Of a stretch of DNA of 64,000 nt, positions 11,241-24,550 are shown piece by piece. This stretch comes from Rhineura floridana. Its lineage: Eukaryota > Chordata > Lepidosauria > Squamata > Rhineuridae. Location of the stretch: the NCBI RefSeq assembly GCF_030035675.1, contig NC_084482.1, positions 229,468,943-229,532,942 on the forward strand, in the 5' to 3' direction. The number at the start of each line of letters is the position of its first letter. The stretch's first letter is position 1. A model generated the notes under the pieces. That model had not been told where the DNA came from and made no database searches. It saw only the letters and a program-made list of their open reading frames with translations. The position numbers were made by a program, and so were the translations under genes.

Positions 11241-11375
11241 GATCCGGTGACCTTTGAGGAGGAGGCGGCAGCAGCTGTGCATTTCACAGAGGAGGAGTGG
11301 ATCTCCTGGATCCGGGCCAAAGCGCTCCGCACAGGGAAGCCATGGAGGAGAATTATGAGATTGGAGCCTCTTTCA
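11241..11375 (+). pseudogene. KRAB-A box exon, frameshifted
   Basis: KRAB-A recruits TRIM28 (KAP1) to silence chromatin and is usually one 127-base exon of a zinc-finger gene. Here an exon bounded by TTCTTCCAG (ends 11,240) and GTAAGG (from 11,376) reads DPVTFEE, then HFTEEEW, then in the next frame DPGQSAPHREAMEENYEIGASF, clearly a KRAB-A box. It is 135 bases long, explained by a 9-base insertion after VTFEE (extra alanines) and a 1-base loss near 11,308. The frame change falls in the core of the box, so the domain cannot be made from this exon unless the base loss is an assembly error. The linker exons at 34.6-37.7 kb lie on the same strand and probably belong to the same gene. Confidence 0.75.
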
Positions 11376-11690
11376 GTAAGGAGACACATTTTCATGACTG
11401 ATAGATGTTGAAGGCCATTTGCGCCAATGATGCGTGGAGTGGAAAGTTAGTTTCCTATCAGGGATTCTGGGAGCTGTAGTCCAAACTCTACTTCCTCCAG
11501 AAGTGTAAATGTGAAGCGCAGCCCTGCTCCCTTTTCGAGGAGGAGGGCGAAGCTCTCAGGGCTGGTTTTCACTCTCTTTGTGACGACATGATGTTGTCCA
11601 AATGAAAACAGCTGGGTTGGCTGAGTTCCACCGTGCCGTCCCCAACAGGTAGTTCAGGTTGGGCATCATATCCAGTGAGCACATGTTCTC
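11376..11690. other. Intron start, with a short hAT-MITE-like half
   Basis: GGGATTCTGGGAGCTGTAGTCC at about 11,460-11,482 resembles one arm of common non-autonomous hAT-type repeats, but no second arm is found. Nothing else is recognised before the LINE insertion point. Confidence 0.3.
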
Positions 11691-11703
11691 AAGTGCCAGG
11701 CTG
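11691..11703 (+). repeat. Target-site duplication, left copy
   Basis: AAGTGCCAGGCTG, identical to 34,436-34,448. The pair brackets the I/Vingi-like LINE and everything nested in it. Confidence 0.85.
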
Positions 11704-12104
11704 GATGCGCAGTGCTTTGACTCGTCTTCCGGTAGGACACACTTTTTACACAGCTCTTACTCTCAGTGTTTAAAGCTCTAAAAGTCAAAACTTAAAAGCG
11801 AAAGCTCTAATCAACTAGGGAAGTTCGACTCCCAAACTGCTGGGTATAAATTAGAGACAAACATGGGGGTTCTATCTGCTAAAAGTGACTGTAAATCAAG
11901 GCGTCACTCCAGCTCTAATAACAAAGCACGCCAGTTGAGACCTCAACCTTAAGATATAAACGGCTGCACTAGCAATAATAAATCAAAACTGTTATTAACA
12001 TACCACCAGAGAGTTTGGAGACCTACTGGAGACACATAGGACTTTGGAACGGAAACTAGCTCCAACAGTTTTAAACAACTTATCCTTTTAACTTACATTG
12101 TATA

Positions 12105-12735
12105 TTTATTTATTTATTTCATTTCTAGACCGCCCATAGCTAATAGCTCTCTGGGCGGTGTACAAAACGAGATTAAAATACAATATAGAATAAAATCAGT
12201 AACAAAGGAACACATTAAACTGAAAACATTAAACATAAAGCATTAAACATTAAAATGCCTGGGAGTATAGCCAGGTCTTAACCTGGCGCCTAAAAGAAAG
12301 AACCGTAGGCGCCAGGCGTATTTCCTCCGGTAAGCTGTTCCATAATTCGGGGGCCACCACAGAAAAGGCCTTAGATCTAGTAACAGTCCTCCGGGCATCC
12401 TGGTGAGTTGGTACCCGGAGGAGGGCCTTAGATACTGAACGAAGTGAACGGGTAGGTTCATAGCAGGAGAGGCGTTCCACAAGGTATTGCGGTCCCACAC
12501 CGTGTAAGGCTTTATAGGTCAACACCAGCACCTTGAATCTAGCTCGGAAACAAATAGGTAGCCAGTGCAAGCGAGCCAGGACAGGTGTTATATGCGCAGA
12601 CCGATTGGTCCTCGTCAACAGCCTGGCTGCCGCATTTTGCACTAGCTGAAGTTTCCGAACAGCCTTCAAGGGCAGCCCTACGTAGAGCGCGTTACAGTAA
12701 TCCACTCTAGAAGTTACAGAGCGTGTTAATGATCT
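12105..12735 (-). mobile_element. L2-clade LINE 3' fragment inside the Vingi-like 5' UTR
   Basis: On the minus strand the ORF2 C-terminus is open for about 160 codons, with VDYCNALYVGLPLKAVRKL, QNAAARLLTRTNRSAHITP and SFRRQVKTWLYSQAF. A 3' UTR with ACCGCCCAGAGAGCTATTAGC and a TATTTATTTATT tail (read on plus) follows. The 5' end is truncated near 12,735. The open C-terminus and close match to the L2 at 31-33 kb suggest a fairly recent copy. Confidence 0.9.
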
Positions 12736-12739
12736 TAAT

Positions 12740-14449
12740 TTGACGACCAAACAGGAGCTAGGAACAGTCATGGGGGAGGATAAAACACAAGCCAAAATAA
12801 TGAGCTACTTTTTACCAGTGCATGACTCAGCTCATTTGCCACAACATCTCTCCAAACCACAAGAAATTAACTCCTCTATCCCAAGGGCATATGAATGGAC
12901 ATTAGATCACCCTTTTTCAGTAAAAGCATTTGTTGATAACAGGGCTGCTAAGAGCCTGGCAGAGGAGCTCCAAGATGCTGGTTTTAACTGCAATGACAAC
13001 TGTGTTAATAACACAATGGACGACGGAATGCCCTCTGAGATCATCACTGTACATTCATGCCATGACTCCAAGAGTTGTTCACAGTTCTCACAAGAGATGA
13101 GCTGCGAGTCCTATTTCTTATCTTCTGCAGCTCACTCCGTTCCTAAACCTACAAGTTGGCAATGACTTCTACATGAAGAATTGAGCATGATCAAAGCATA
13201 TATTACTGAGACCAACAACCTTCTCACCACTCTGGTCAAATCAATTGGATCTCATCTTGAACAAAATTCTACAGGAGCTAAAACTATCACAACTCCATTG
13301 AACACCACTGCCACACAGGAGCCAAATACAGGACGATCTAAGAAGAACAAGAATAAGAGTTTGAACAAATCTGTGAAAACGAACTTCTCAGCACAAGGGA
13401 GGAAAAAAGAAACTCAAGAATCTAAGAAACCAAAAAACATCAAAAATAGTAAACCTTCCAATGACAGAAAAATGAACTATAAGCCACTGTTTAAATTACT
13501 GGAAGCTACCACAAAGGATCAATGTCCTGCTAAAACTAATCCTACTTTCTCCAGAAAGAAAGTCATGCCACCAAACAATGGGGGCACTTCCTCTAGTCAT
13601 GCCCCACCAAGCAGGGAGCGGGAACTAAGGCACTCGACACTCGCCTCCCAAATGTTTGCACGGACAACTGTGGACAAGTTCCAACAGAGCCCATGGAAAT
13701 TGATACTACAACTGGACAAACTGGTATTAACTTACAACAAATGTGCATATGGACATTGGCCCACTTTTCCAAGCATTCCGTTCTTGGATAAATGCTTTGC
13801 ACAATCCCTCTTCCCTTCACATAGGATGAATTATATCAAATCCTTGACCAATATATCTTCTGGATCGGATTACTCCCGCTTGATCGTCACTCTGCACTCC
13901 ACTGCCATGGCCAATCAAATATATCGCATACGAAATAATCTTAAGGAAAGAGGTATATCAATTCAATGTTATTACAAAAACTCATCAATGCCGTCTCCAC
14001 TATGGCCCAACATTCCACACATATCCAGATTATCCATCTCGGAAACAGAGCTGTCTACAATAGATGAGCTCCATACGACTAACTCGCAAGTTAGTTCTTT
14101 AATATCAACACAACCCAAGACTCCTTCCAGCGGCATTCAAGAGCTATCCAACCTGATGCATGAATTGGAGCCAGAAGAACTACAACTTGCAGAGCTATAC
14201 TCACGACTTCCAGAAACCGAACGTATGATGGTTATTAACAAGCTCCAACATCTGATAGAACACCTAGAAAAAACCAAGTCCATCAGGAATCTGGGAAAAG
14301 ATATTTCCTCCGCACCCTTGTCGGACCCTGTATCTCCTCCCTCCAACTCAACCTATCCGAATATAAAAATTGCAGCTCGTACTAAGTCATCTGGAGCCAT
14401 TTTCATGGATACAACAAACTCCCTTAACCAAATCAGCGTTGAACACTGA
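12740..14449 (+). pseudogene. Vingi-like LINE ORF1
   Basis: One long frame of about 569 codons is broken only by TGA at 13,163-13,165, where a CGA-to-TGA change at a CpG is plausible. It starts MTTKQELGTVMGEDK and is rich in lysine, asparagine and serine between residues 170 and 260, as expected of a nucleic-acid-binding ORF1. No CCHC knuckle is seen. The middle part (QSPWKLILQLDKLVLTYNK on) may form a folded domain. The C-terminal third has acidic, helix-prone sequence (ELEPEELQLAELYSRLPETER). The reading frame ends 70 bases before the endonuclease begins, so a second ORF starts close behind. Confidence 0.75.
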
Positions 14450-14519
14450 GTTCTTCCTCCCAACTCAGCAGCTTTTCCTTTATTATCTCTTCCCACCCAC
14501 GCCAAAACAACCCAGGAAA

Positions 14520-15200
14520 ACCAACCGCTACACATCCTATCGTGGAATATTGCGGGCTGGAATGCCAAAGAAAGCAACATAGAACTATGTAATTATCTGA
14601 AACATCATGATATAATCCTTCTTCAGGAGACATGAGGTACTACTAGATGAATTTGTTTCTTTTACATTACCAGCAGCTCTGCCCCAAGACAAACGGAAAG
14701 GCAAAGCCAAAGGCGGCATGACAGTACTTATTTCCACAACGCTAACAGCTCAGTATACAAAACTTCATTCATGTAATAACCTTGCAATGGCGGTCTTGTT
14801 AGAATTCAATACTGTTTCCTTTATACTGATTAATGTCTATTTACCACCTACTTCAGTAAGAGCTCACTTAGAGCAAATATGGGAGGAGTTGGAATCATAT
14901 ATTACCGAGTTGGAATCATGGTTTCCCAAAGCTTTACTAATCATTCTGGGTGATTTCAACGCTAGAATTGGACCTAGCAATGACACTCTTTGGACATCGA
15001 AACTCTGGAGGGGTGAGGAGAATAACCATTATTTCCCTATATATGATAGATCCTCCAAGGATGTAAGAACTAACTACTCGGGAATCTGTTTGACCCGCCT
15101 AGTGGGAAGCCATGGTCTTATTATACTCAATGGTCTAAAGCCTTTAGATACACACACTGAGTATACTTACATATCCGGCAGGTGAAGTAGCGTAATCGAC
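14520..15200 (+). pseudogene. Vingi-like LINE ORF2, APE endonuclease
   Basis: Endonuclease motifs in order are LHILSWNIAGWNAKESNIE, HDIILLQET, GGMTVLIS, LINVYLPPTS and ILGDFNARIGPSNDT. This fold nicks genomic DNA to prime reverse transcription. Stops fall after LQET (14,632) and near 15,182, so the domain is decayed. From 15,200 to 15,900 the linker between endonuclease and reverse transcriptase continues in several frames. Confidence 0.8.
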
Positions 15201-15899
15201 TACGCGATAGTCTCTCACCAGCTGCTACAACAAATAACTAAATTCATAGTAGACACAAGACAAGATAGTGATCACCTCCCCCTATCTTTATTAATACAGT
15301 CTAACGATAAATGTAAGGTGGTCAAGGGGTATAATTTGATAGCCAACCAAATGTACTCCTCATTTAGGAGGACCATTTGGTCCACCACTTTGGCCTCTAA
15401 GCTAGCCACTTTTATCTCATCTGACTATGCTTTAGACCTTGAAGAGCAAATAGGGGAAACTGACAATCTTCATATGGCTCTTAAAGCCTACGATATCCTA
15501 AACGCGTCCCTGAATAATCTTTTAACACCTAAGATTTAAAAAAAAAATACCAATGCAAGTGCCCATAGATGGTACGATAAAGAATGTATACAAATTAAGA
15601 GTCAATTGAGACAGATATATCGGCAATATCGAGAACAAAAATCCAACACACTGCCCCCTGAGTACTACACCACTAAACAAAAATACAAACTACTAATAGC
15701 CTCCAAAAAGAGACAGATAATCCACGAAGGATGGAAACCCCTAATCCACGCCTCAGAGACGAAAAACTCTAAAAAAAATTGGTCCTTAGTCTCAGGAGGC
15801 ATCAGTCCTAAAAATTTTGCCCCATGTAACATCTCGGCATATATTTGGGAAAAAAATTATACAGATACTTATGGAACATACTCCCCCGAAATACCCCTT

Positions 15900-16877
15900 C
15901 ACATATGATTTGGAACAACTACCTAGATGGCCGTCAGTGAAGCAGAGTGAAGTAATAGAACTAATTGGAAAATTAAAATCAGCTAAAGCCCCGGGCTGTG
16001 ATAACATACCCCCGGAACTACTAAAATGCCATCCTGAATGGTGGGCTCCCGTACTCGCTAATCTTTTCAGTTTGGTAAATAACACAGGTCGAACTCCTGA
16101 GATATGGCATGAAGCCATTATCATCCCTATTTATAAGAGAGGCCCACGAGAAGATCCATCAAGTTACAGGCCTATTAGTCTCCTTTCAGTGGTAGGGAAA
16201 TTATATGCCAGTTACCTAAAAGGAAAACTGCTGACCTGGATGGAGGAGGAAGACATTTTGGGATATGAGCAGGCAGGATTTAGGAGAGGCAGATCCGTGC
16301 TGGACCACTGCCAACTCCTACATCAACTGGCAGAAAAGTATAGGAATCCAATGGGGAAAGCCTTATTTGTCGCCTTCGTGGATTTAAAATCCGCTTTTGA
16401 TTCAATCTCAAGGGACATACTCTGGGCCAAGTTGGAAAAAACAACAATAGACAAAAGGCTGTTACTACTAATTTACCACCGCCACCAGCACACCTCCATA
16501 CATGTACGTTGTGGTAGCAATGGCGATTTAACCAATTAACTACCCACAACAAAAGGAGTTAGGCAAGGTTGTGTGGTGGCCCCCTTGCTTTTCAACCTCT
16601 TCCTAAATGACTTGAGATCAAGATATCTATCACCAAAGTTTCACTCCCCCAAAATAGGTGAGCACACATGCCCAATCTTACTTTATGCAGACGATGCTGC
16701 TCTGCTAGCATTTTCAAAAATTGGCCTAAAACGACTCTTAAGAGTTTTCATGGAATACTGCACTGAAAATCATTTAACAATCGATTTCACGAAGACCAAA
16801 ATCCTAGGCTTTACCAATCGCCCCATAGAGGCAGAGTGGACTATCAATGGGCAAAAAATTGTTCCAAGTTATAAATA
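15900..16877 (+). pseudogene. Vingi-like LINE ORF2, reverse transcriptase, first part
   Basis: Fingers and palm motifs are present: AKAPGCDNIPPELLKC, PIYKRGPREDPSSYRPISLL, AGFRRGRSVLDHCQLLHQL, FVDLKSAFDSISRDILWAKL, GVRQGCVVAPLLFNLFLNDL and the active-site YADDAALLA near 16,686. One stop lies at 16,537. The frame is cut at 16,877 by the array-L2 insertion and continues at 33,081. Confidence 0.88.
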
Positions 16878-19800
16878 ACCTGTCCCTCTTTGGAGGGATA
16901 CATAAGCCGGCTGGCTGAGGTGGCCTGGGAGACCCAGTGCCTGCAGGAAGAGGACACCATCGCCCAAGGGAAGGAGAGGCGGCTGCTGCTGCTGTGGGAC
17001 GACCACCTCCACCACCCTTCCCTGTGGGACTTCTGCCTGGCAGGACCAGGCCCCAGGTACCCAGCCAGCCAGGACTGATTCTCACCACCTGTCCCTCTTT
17101 GGAGGGATACATAAGCCGGCTGGCTGAGGTGGCCTGGGAGATCCGGTGCCTGCAGGAAGAAGAGACCATCGCCCAAGGGAAGGAGAGGCGGCTGCTGCTG
17201 CTGTTGTGGGACCACCACCTCCACCACCCTTCCCTGTGGGACTTCTGCCTGGCAGGACCAGGCCCCAGGTACCCAGCCAGCCAGGACTGATTCTCACCAC
17301 CTGTCCCTCTTTGGAGGGATACATAAGCCAGCTGGCTGAGGTGGCCTGGGAGACACAGTGTCTGCAGGAGGAAGAGACCATCGCCCAAGGGAAGGAGAGG
17401 CGGCTGCTGCTGCTGCTGTGGGACCACCACCTCCACCACCCTTCCCTGTGGGACTTCTGCCTGGCAGGACCAGGCCCCAGGTACCCAGCCAGCCAGGACT
17501 GATTCTCACCACCTGTCCCTCTCTGGAGGGATACATAAGCCGGCTGGCTGAGGTGGCCTGGGAGACCCAGTGTCTGCAGGAGGAAGAGACCATCGCCCAA
17601 GGGAAGGAGAGGCGGCTGCTGCTGCTGTTGCGGGACCACCACCTCCACCACCCTTCCCTGTGGGACTTCTGCCTGGCAGGACCAGGCCCTAGGTACCCAG
17701 CCAGCCAGGACTGATTCTTACCACCTGTCCCTCTCTGGAGGGATACATAAGCCGGCTGGCTGAGGTGGCCTGGGAGACCCAGTGCCTGCAGGAAGAAGAG
17801 ACCATCGGCCAAGGGAAGGAGAGGCGGCGGCTGCTGCTGCTGCTGCTGTGGGACCACCACCTCCACCACCCTTCCCTGTAGGACTTCTGCCTGGCAGGAC
17901 CAGGCCCCAGGTACCCAGCCAGCCAGGACTGATTCTCACCAGCTGTCCCTCTTTGGAGGGATATATAAGCCAGCTGGCTGAGGTGGCCTGGGAGACCCAG
18001 TGCCTGCAGGAGGAAGAGACCATCGCCCAAGGGAAGGAGAGGCGGCTGCTGCTGTGGGACCACCACCTCCACCACCCTTCCCTGTAGGACTTCTGCCTGG
18101 CAGGACCAGGCCCCAGGTACCCAGCCAGCCAGGACTGATTCTCACCACCTGTTCCTCTTTGGAGGGATACATAAGCCGGCTGGCTGAGGTGGCCTGGGAG
18201 ACCCAGTGCCTGCAGGAGGAAGAGACCATCGCCCAAGGGAAGGAGAGGCGGCTGCTGCTGCTGTTGTGGGACCACCACCTCCACCACCCTTCCCTGTGGG
18301 ACTTCTGCCTGGCAGGACCAGGCCCCAGGTACCCAGCCAGCTAGGACTGATTCTCACCACCTGTCCCTCTTTGGAGGGATACATAAGCCGGCTGGCTGAG
18401 GTGGCCTGGGAGACCCAGTGTCTGCAGGAGGAAGAGACCATCGCCCAAGGGAAGGAGAGGCGGCTGCTGCTGCTGTTGTGGGACCACCATCTCCACCACC
18501 CTTCCCTGAGGGACTTCTGCCTGGCAGGACCAGGCCCCAGGTACCCAGCCAGCCAGGAATGATTCTCACCACCTGTCCCTCTCTGGAGGGATACATAAGC
18601 CGGCTGGCTGAGGTGGCCTGGGAGACCCAGGCCCTGCAGGAGAAAGAAAGCATCGCCCAAGGGAAGGAGAGGCGGTTGCTGCTGCTGCTGTGGGACCACC
18701 ATCTCCACCACCCTTCCCTGTGGGACTTCTGCCTGGCAGGACCAGGCCCCAGGTACCCAGCCAGCTAGGACTGATTCTCACCACCTGTCCCTCTTTGGAG
18801 GGATACATAAGCCGGCTGGCTGAGGTGGCCTGGGAGACCCAGTGTCTGCAGGAGGAAGAGACCATCGCCCAAGGAAGGAGAGGCGACTGCTGCTGCTGCT
18901 GTGGGACCACCACCTCCACCACCCTTCCCTGTAGGACTTCTGCCTGGCAGGACCAGGCCCCAGGTACCCAGCCAGCCAGGACTGATTCTCACCACCTGTC
19001 CCTGTTTGGAGGGATACATAAGCCGGCTGGCTGAGGTGGCCTGGGAGACCCAGTGTCTGCAGGAGGAAGAGACCATCGCCCAAGGGAAGGAGAGGCGGCT
19101 GCTGCTGCTGCTGTGGGACCACCATCTCCACCACCCTTCCCTGTGGGACTTCTGCCTGGCAGGACCAGGCCCCAGGTACCCAGCCAGCTAGGACTGATTC
19201 TCACCACCTGTCCCTCTTTGGAGGGATACATAAGCCGGCTGGCTGAGGTGGCCTGGGAGACCCAGTGTCTGCAGGAGGAAGAGACCATCGCCCAAGGGAA
19301 GGAGAGGCGGCGGCTGCTGCTGCTGTGGGACCACCACCTCCACCACCCTTCCCTGTGGAACTTCTGCCTGGCAGGACCAGGCCCCAGGTACCCAGCCAGC
19401 TAGGAGTGATTCTCACCACCTGTTCCTCTTTGGAGGGATACATAAGCCGGCTGGCTGAGGTGGCCTGGGAGACCCAGTGTCTGCAGGAGGAAGAGACCAT
19501 CGCCCAAGGGAAGGAGAGGCGGCTGCTGCTGCTGTTGTTGGACCACCACCTCCACCACCCTTCCCTGTGGGACTTCTGCCTGGCAGGACCAGGCCCCAGG
19601 TACCCAGCCAGCCAGTACTGATTCTCACCACCTGTCCCTCTTTGGAGGGATACATAAGCCGGCTGGCTGAGGTGGCCTGGGAGACCCAGTGTCTGCAGGA
19701 GGAAGAGACCATCGCCCAAGGGAAGGAGAGGCGGCTGCTGCTGCTGCTGTGGGACCACCATCTCCACCACCCTTCCCTGTGGGACTTCTGCCTGGCAGGA

Positions 19801-22063
19801 TCAGGCCCCTGGTACCCAGCCAGCTAGGACTGATTCTCACCACCTGTCCCTCTTTGGAGGGATACATAAGCCGGCTGGCTGAGGTGGCCTGGGAGACCCA
19901 GTGCCTGCAGGAGGAAGAGACCATCGCCCAAGGGAAGGAGAGGCGGCTGCTGCTGCTGCTGTGACACCACCATCTCCACCACCCTTCCCTGTGGGACTTC
20001 TGCCTGGCAGGACCAGGCCCCAGGTACCCAGCCAGCTAGGACTGATTCTCACCACCTGTCCCTCTTTGGAGGGATACATAAGCCGGCTGGCTGAGGTGGC
20101 CTGGGAGACCCAGTGTTTGCAGGAGGAAGAGACCATCGCCCAAGGAAGGAGAGGCGACTGCTGCTGCTTCTGTGGGACCACCACCTCCACCACCCTTCCC
20201 TGTAGGACTTCTGCCTGGCAGGACCAGGCCCCAGGTACCCAGCCAGCCAGGACTGATTCTCACCACCTGTCCCTCTTTGGAGGGATACATAAGCCGGCTG
20301 GCTGAGGTGGCCTGGGAGACCCAGTGCCTGCAGGAGGAAGAGACCATCGCCCAAGGGAAGGAGAGGCGGCTGCTGCTGCTGTTGTGGGACCACCACCTCC
20401 ACCACCCTTCCCTGAGGGACCTCTGCCTGGCAGGACCAGGCCCCAGGTACCCAGCCAGCCAGGACTGATTCTCACCACCTGTCCCTCTCTGGAGGGATAC
20501 ATAAGCCGGCTGGCTGAGGTGGCCTGGGAGACCCAGTGTCTGCAGGAGGAAGAGACCATCGCCCAAGGAAGGAGAGGCTGCTGCTCTTGCTGCTGCTGTG
20601 GGACCACCACCTCCACCACCCTTCCCTGTGGGACTTCTGCCTGGCAGGACCAGGCCCCAGGTACCCAGCCAGCTAGGACTGATTCTCACCACCTGTCCCT
20701 CTTTGGAGGGATACATAAGCCGGCTGGCTGAGGTGGCCTGGGAGACCCAGTGTCTGCAGGAGGAAGAGACTATCGCCCAAGGGAAGGAGAGGCGGCGGCG
20801 GCTGCTGCTGCTGTGGGACCACCACCTCCACCACCCTTCCCTGTGGGACTTCTGCCTGGCAGGACCAGGCCCCACGTACCCAGCCAGCTAGGAGTGATTC
20901 TCACCACCTGTTCCTCTTTGGAGGGATACATAAGCCGGCTGGCTGAGGTGGCCTGGGAGACCCAGTGTCTGCAGGAGGAAGAGACCATCGCCCAAGGGAA
21001 GGAGAGGCGGCTGCTGCTGCTGTTGTTGGACCACCACCTCCACCACCCTTCCCTGTGGGACTTCTGCCTGGCAGGACCAGGCCCAGGTACCCAGCCAGCC
21101 AGGACTGATTCTCACCACCTGTCCCTGTTTGGAGAGATACATAAGCCGGCTGGCTGAGGTGGCCTGGGAGACCCAGTGTCTGCAGGAGGAAGAGACCATC
21201 GCCCAAGGGAAGGAGAGGCGGCTGCTGCTGCTGTTGTGGGACCACCATCTCCACCACCCTTCCCTGAGGGACTTCTGCCTGGCAGGACCAGGCCCCAGGT
21301 ACCCAGCCAGCCAGGAATGATTCTCACCACCTGTCCCTCTCTGGAGGGATACATAAGCCGGCTGGCTGAGGTGGCCTGGGAGACCCAGTGTCTGCAGGAG
21401 GAAGAGACCATCGCCCAAGGGAAGGAGAGGCGGCTGCTGCTGCTGTTGTGGGACCACCATCTCCACCACCCTTCCCTGAGGGACTTCTGCCTGGCAGGAC
21501 CAGGCCCCAGGTACCCAGCCAGCCAGGACTGATTCTCACCACCTGTCCCTCTTTGGAGGGATATATAAGCCGGCTGGCTGAGGTGGCCTGGGAGACCCAG
21601 TGCCTGCAGGAGGAAGAGACCATCGCCAAGGGAAGGAGAGGCGGCTGCTGCTGTGGGACCACCACCTCCACCACCCTTCCCTGTAGGACTTCTGCCTGGC
21701 AGGACCCGGCCCCAGGTACCCAGCCAGCCAGGACTGATTCTCACCACCTGTCCCTCTTTGGAGGGATACATAAGCCGGCTGGCTGAGGTGGCCTGGGAGA
21801 CCCAGTGTCTGCAGGAGGAAGAGACCATCGCCCAAGGGAAGGAGAGGCGGCTGCTGCTGCTGTTGTGGGACCACCATCTCCACCACCCTTCCCTGAGGGA
21901 CTTCTGCCTGGCAGGACCAGGCCCCAGGTACCCAGCCAGCCAGGACTGATTCTCACCACCTGTCCCTCTTTGGAGGGATATATAAGCCGGCTGGCTGAGG
22001 TGGCCTGGGAGACCCAGTGCCTGCAGGAGGAAGAGACCATCGCCCAAGGGAAGGAGAGGCGGC

Positions 22064-22095
<32 letters not shown>

Positions 22096-22589
22096 AGGGA
22101 CCACCACCTCCACCACCCTTCCCTGTGGAACTTCTGCCTGGCAGGACCAGGCCCCAGGTACCCAGCCAGCTAGGACTGATTCTCACCACCTGTCCCTCTT
22201 TGGAGGGATACATAAGCCGGCTGGCTGAGGTGGCCTGGGAGACCCAGTGTCTGCAGGAGGAAGAGACCATCGCCCAAGGGAAGGAGAGGCGGCTGCTGCT
22301 GTGGGACCACCACCTCCACCACCCTTCCCTGTAGGACTTCTGCCTGGCAGGACCAGGCCCCAGGTACCCAGCCAGCCAGGACTGATTCTCACCACCTGTC
22401 CCTCTTTGGAGGGATACATAAGCCGGCTGGCTGAGGTGGCCTGGGAGACCCAGTGTCTGCAGGAGGAAGAGACCATCGCCCAAGGGAAGGAGAGGCGGCT
22501 GCTGCTGCTGCTGAGGGACCACCACCTCCACCACCCTTCCCTGTGGGACTTCTGCCTGGCAGGACCAGGTCCCCGGTACCCAGCCAGCT

Positions 22590-24380
22590 GTGACTAATTT
22601 CCATCACCTGTCCCTCTTGGGAGGGATACAGAAGCCGGCTGGCTGAGGTGGCCTGGGAGACCCAGTGTCTGCAGGAAGAAGAGAACATCGCCACCCAGGG
22701 AAGGAGAGCCTGCTGTTGCTGCTGCTGTTGGAACATCACCTCCACCACCCTTCCCAGTGGGACTGCTGCCTGGCAGACGTGCCTCCTGCAGGACCAGGCC
22801 CCAGGTACCCAGCCAGCTGTGACTAATTACCATCACCTGTCCCTCTTTGGAGGGATACAGAAGCCGGCTGGCTGAGGTGGCCTGGGAGACCCAGTGCCTG
22901 CAGGAAGAAGAGAACATCGCCACCCAGGGAAGGAGAGCCTGTTGTTGCTGCTGCTGTTGGAACATCACCTCCACCACCCTTCCCAGTGGGACTGCTGCCT
23001 GGCAGACGTGCCTCCTGCAGGACCAGGTCCCAGGCACCCAGCCAGCTGTGACTAATTTCCATCACCTGTCCCTCTTGGGAGGGATACAGAAGCCGGCTGG
23101 CTGAGGTGGCCTGGGAGACCCAGTGCCTGCAGGAAGAAGAGAACATCGCCACCCAGGGAAGGAGAGCCTGTTGTTGCTGCTGCTGTTGGAACATCACCTC
23201 CACCACCCTTCCCAGTGGGACTGCTGCCTGGCAGACGTGCCTCCTGCAGGACCAGGTCCCAGGCACCCAGCCAGCTGTGACTAATTTCCATCACCTGTCC
23301 CTCTTTGGAGGGATACAGAAGCCGGCTGGCTGAGGTGGCCTGGGAGACCCAGTGCCTGCAGGAGGAAGAGACCATCGCCCAAGGGAAGGAGAGGCGGCTG
23401 CTGCTGCTGTTGTTGGACCACCACCTCCACCACCCTTCCCTGTGGGACTTCTGCCTGGCAGGACCAGGCCCAGGTACCCAGCCAGCCAGGACTGATTCTC
23501 ACCACCTGTCCCTGTTTGGAGAGATACATAAGCCGGCTGGCTGAGGTGGCCTGGGAGACCCAGTGCCTGCAGGAGGAAGAGACCATCGCCCAAGGGAAGG
23601 AGAGGCAGCTGCTGCTGCTGCTGTGGGACCACCACCTCCACCACCCTTCCCTGTGGGACTTCTGCCTGGCAGGACCAGGTCCCCGGTAGCCAGCCAGCTG
23701 TGACTAATTTCCATCACCTGTCCCTCTTGGGAGGGATACATAAGCCGGCTGGCTGAGGTGGCCTGGGAGACCCAGTGCCTGCAGGAAGAAGAGAACATCG
23801 CCACCCAGGGAAGGAGAGCCTGTTGTTGCTGCTGCTGTTGGAACATCACCTCCACCACCCTTCCCAGTGGGACTGCTGCCTGGCAGACGTGCCTCCTGCA
23901 GGACCAGGTCCCAGGCACCCAGCCAGCTGTGACTAATTTCCATCACCTGTCCCTCTTGGGAGGGATACATAAGCCGGCTGGCTGAGGTGGCCTGGGAGAC
24001 CCAGTGCCTGCAGGAGGAAGAGACCATCGCCCAAGGGAAGGAGAGGCGGCTGCTGCTGCTGCTGTGGGACCACCACCTCCACCACCCTTCCCTGTGGGAC
24101 TTCTGCCTGGCAGGACCAGGTCCCCGGTAGCCAGCCAGCTGTGACTAATTTCCATCACCTGTCCCTCTTTGGAGGGATACATAAGCCGGCTGGCTGAGGT
24201 GGCCTGGGAGACCCAGTGCCTGCAGGAAGAAGAGAACATCGCCACCCAGGGAAGGAGAGCCTGTTGTTGCTGCTGCTGTTGGAACATCACCTCCACCACC
24301 CTTCCCAGTGGGACTGCTGCCTGGCAGACGTGCCTCCTGCAGGACCAGGTCCCAGGCACCCAGCCAGCTGTGACTAATTT
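22590..24380 (+). repeat. Block of 229-bp variant monomers mixed with the standard type
   Basis: Here monomers read GATACAGAAGCCGG or GATACATAAGCCGG, AACATCGCCACCCAGGGAAG, TTGGAACATCACC and carry an extra piece GCAGACGTGCCTCCTGCAGG, giving a 229-base period (joins near 22,594, 22,823, 23,052 and 23,281). Further copies at about 23,704-23,942 and 24,145-24,373 alternate with standard monomers. The CTG run is replaced by a TGTTGTTGCTGCTGCTGTT stretch, which never shows expansion. Confidence 0.85.
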
Positions 24381-24488
24381 CCATCACCTGTCCCTCTTGG
24401 GAGGGATACATAAGCCGGCTGGCTGAGGTGGCCTGGGAGACCCAGTGCCTGCAGGAGGAAGAGACCATCGCCCAAGGGAAGGAGAGGC

Positions 24489-24490
<2 letters not shown>

Positions 24491-24550
<60 letters not shown>
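24491..24550 (+). repeat. Longest pure CTG run, 20 units
   Basis: Sixty bases of uninterrupted CTG lie inside one monomer. Other long runs are near 22,066-22,095, 25,807-25,830, 26,028-26,070, 26,904-26,958 and 28,425-28,471. All of these are followed by AGGGACC rather than TGGGACC. Confidence 0.9.
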
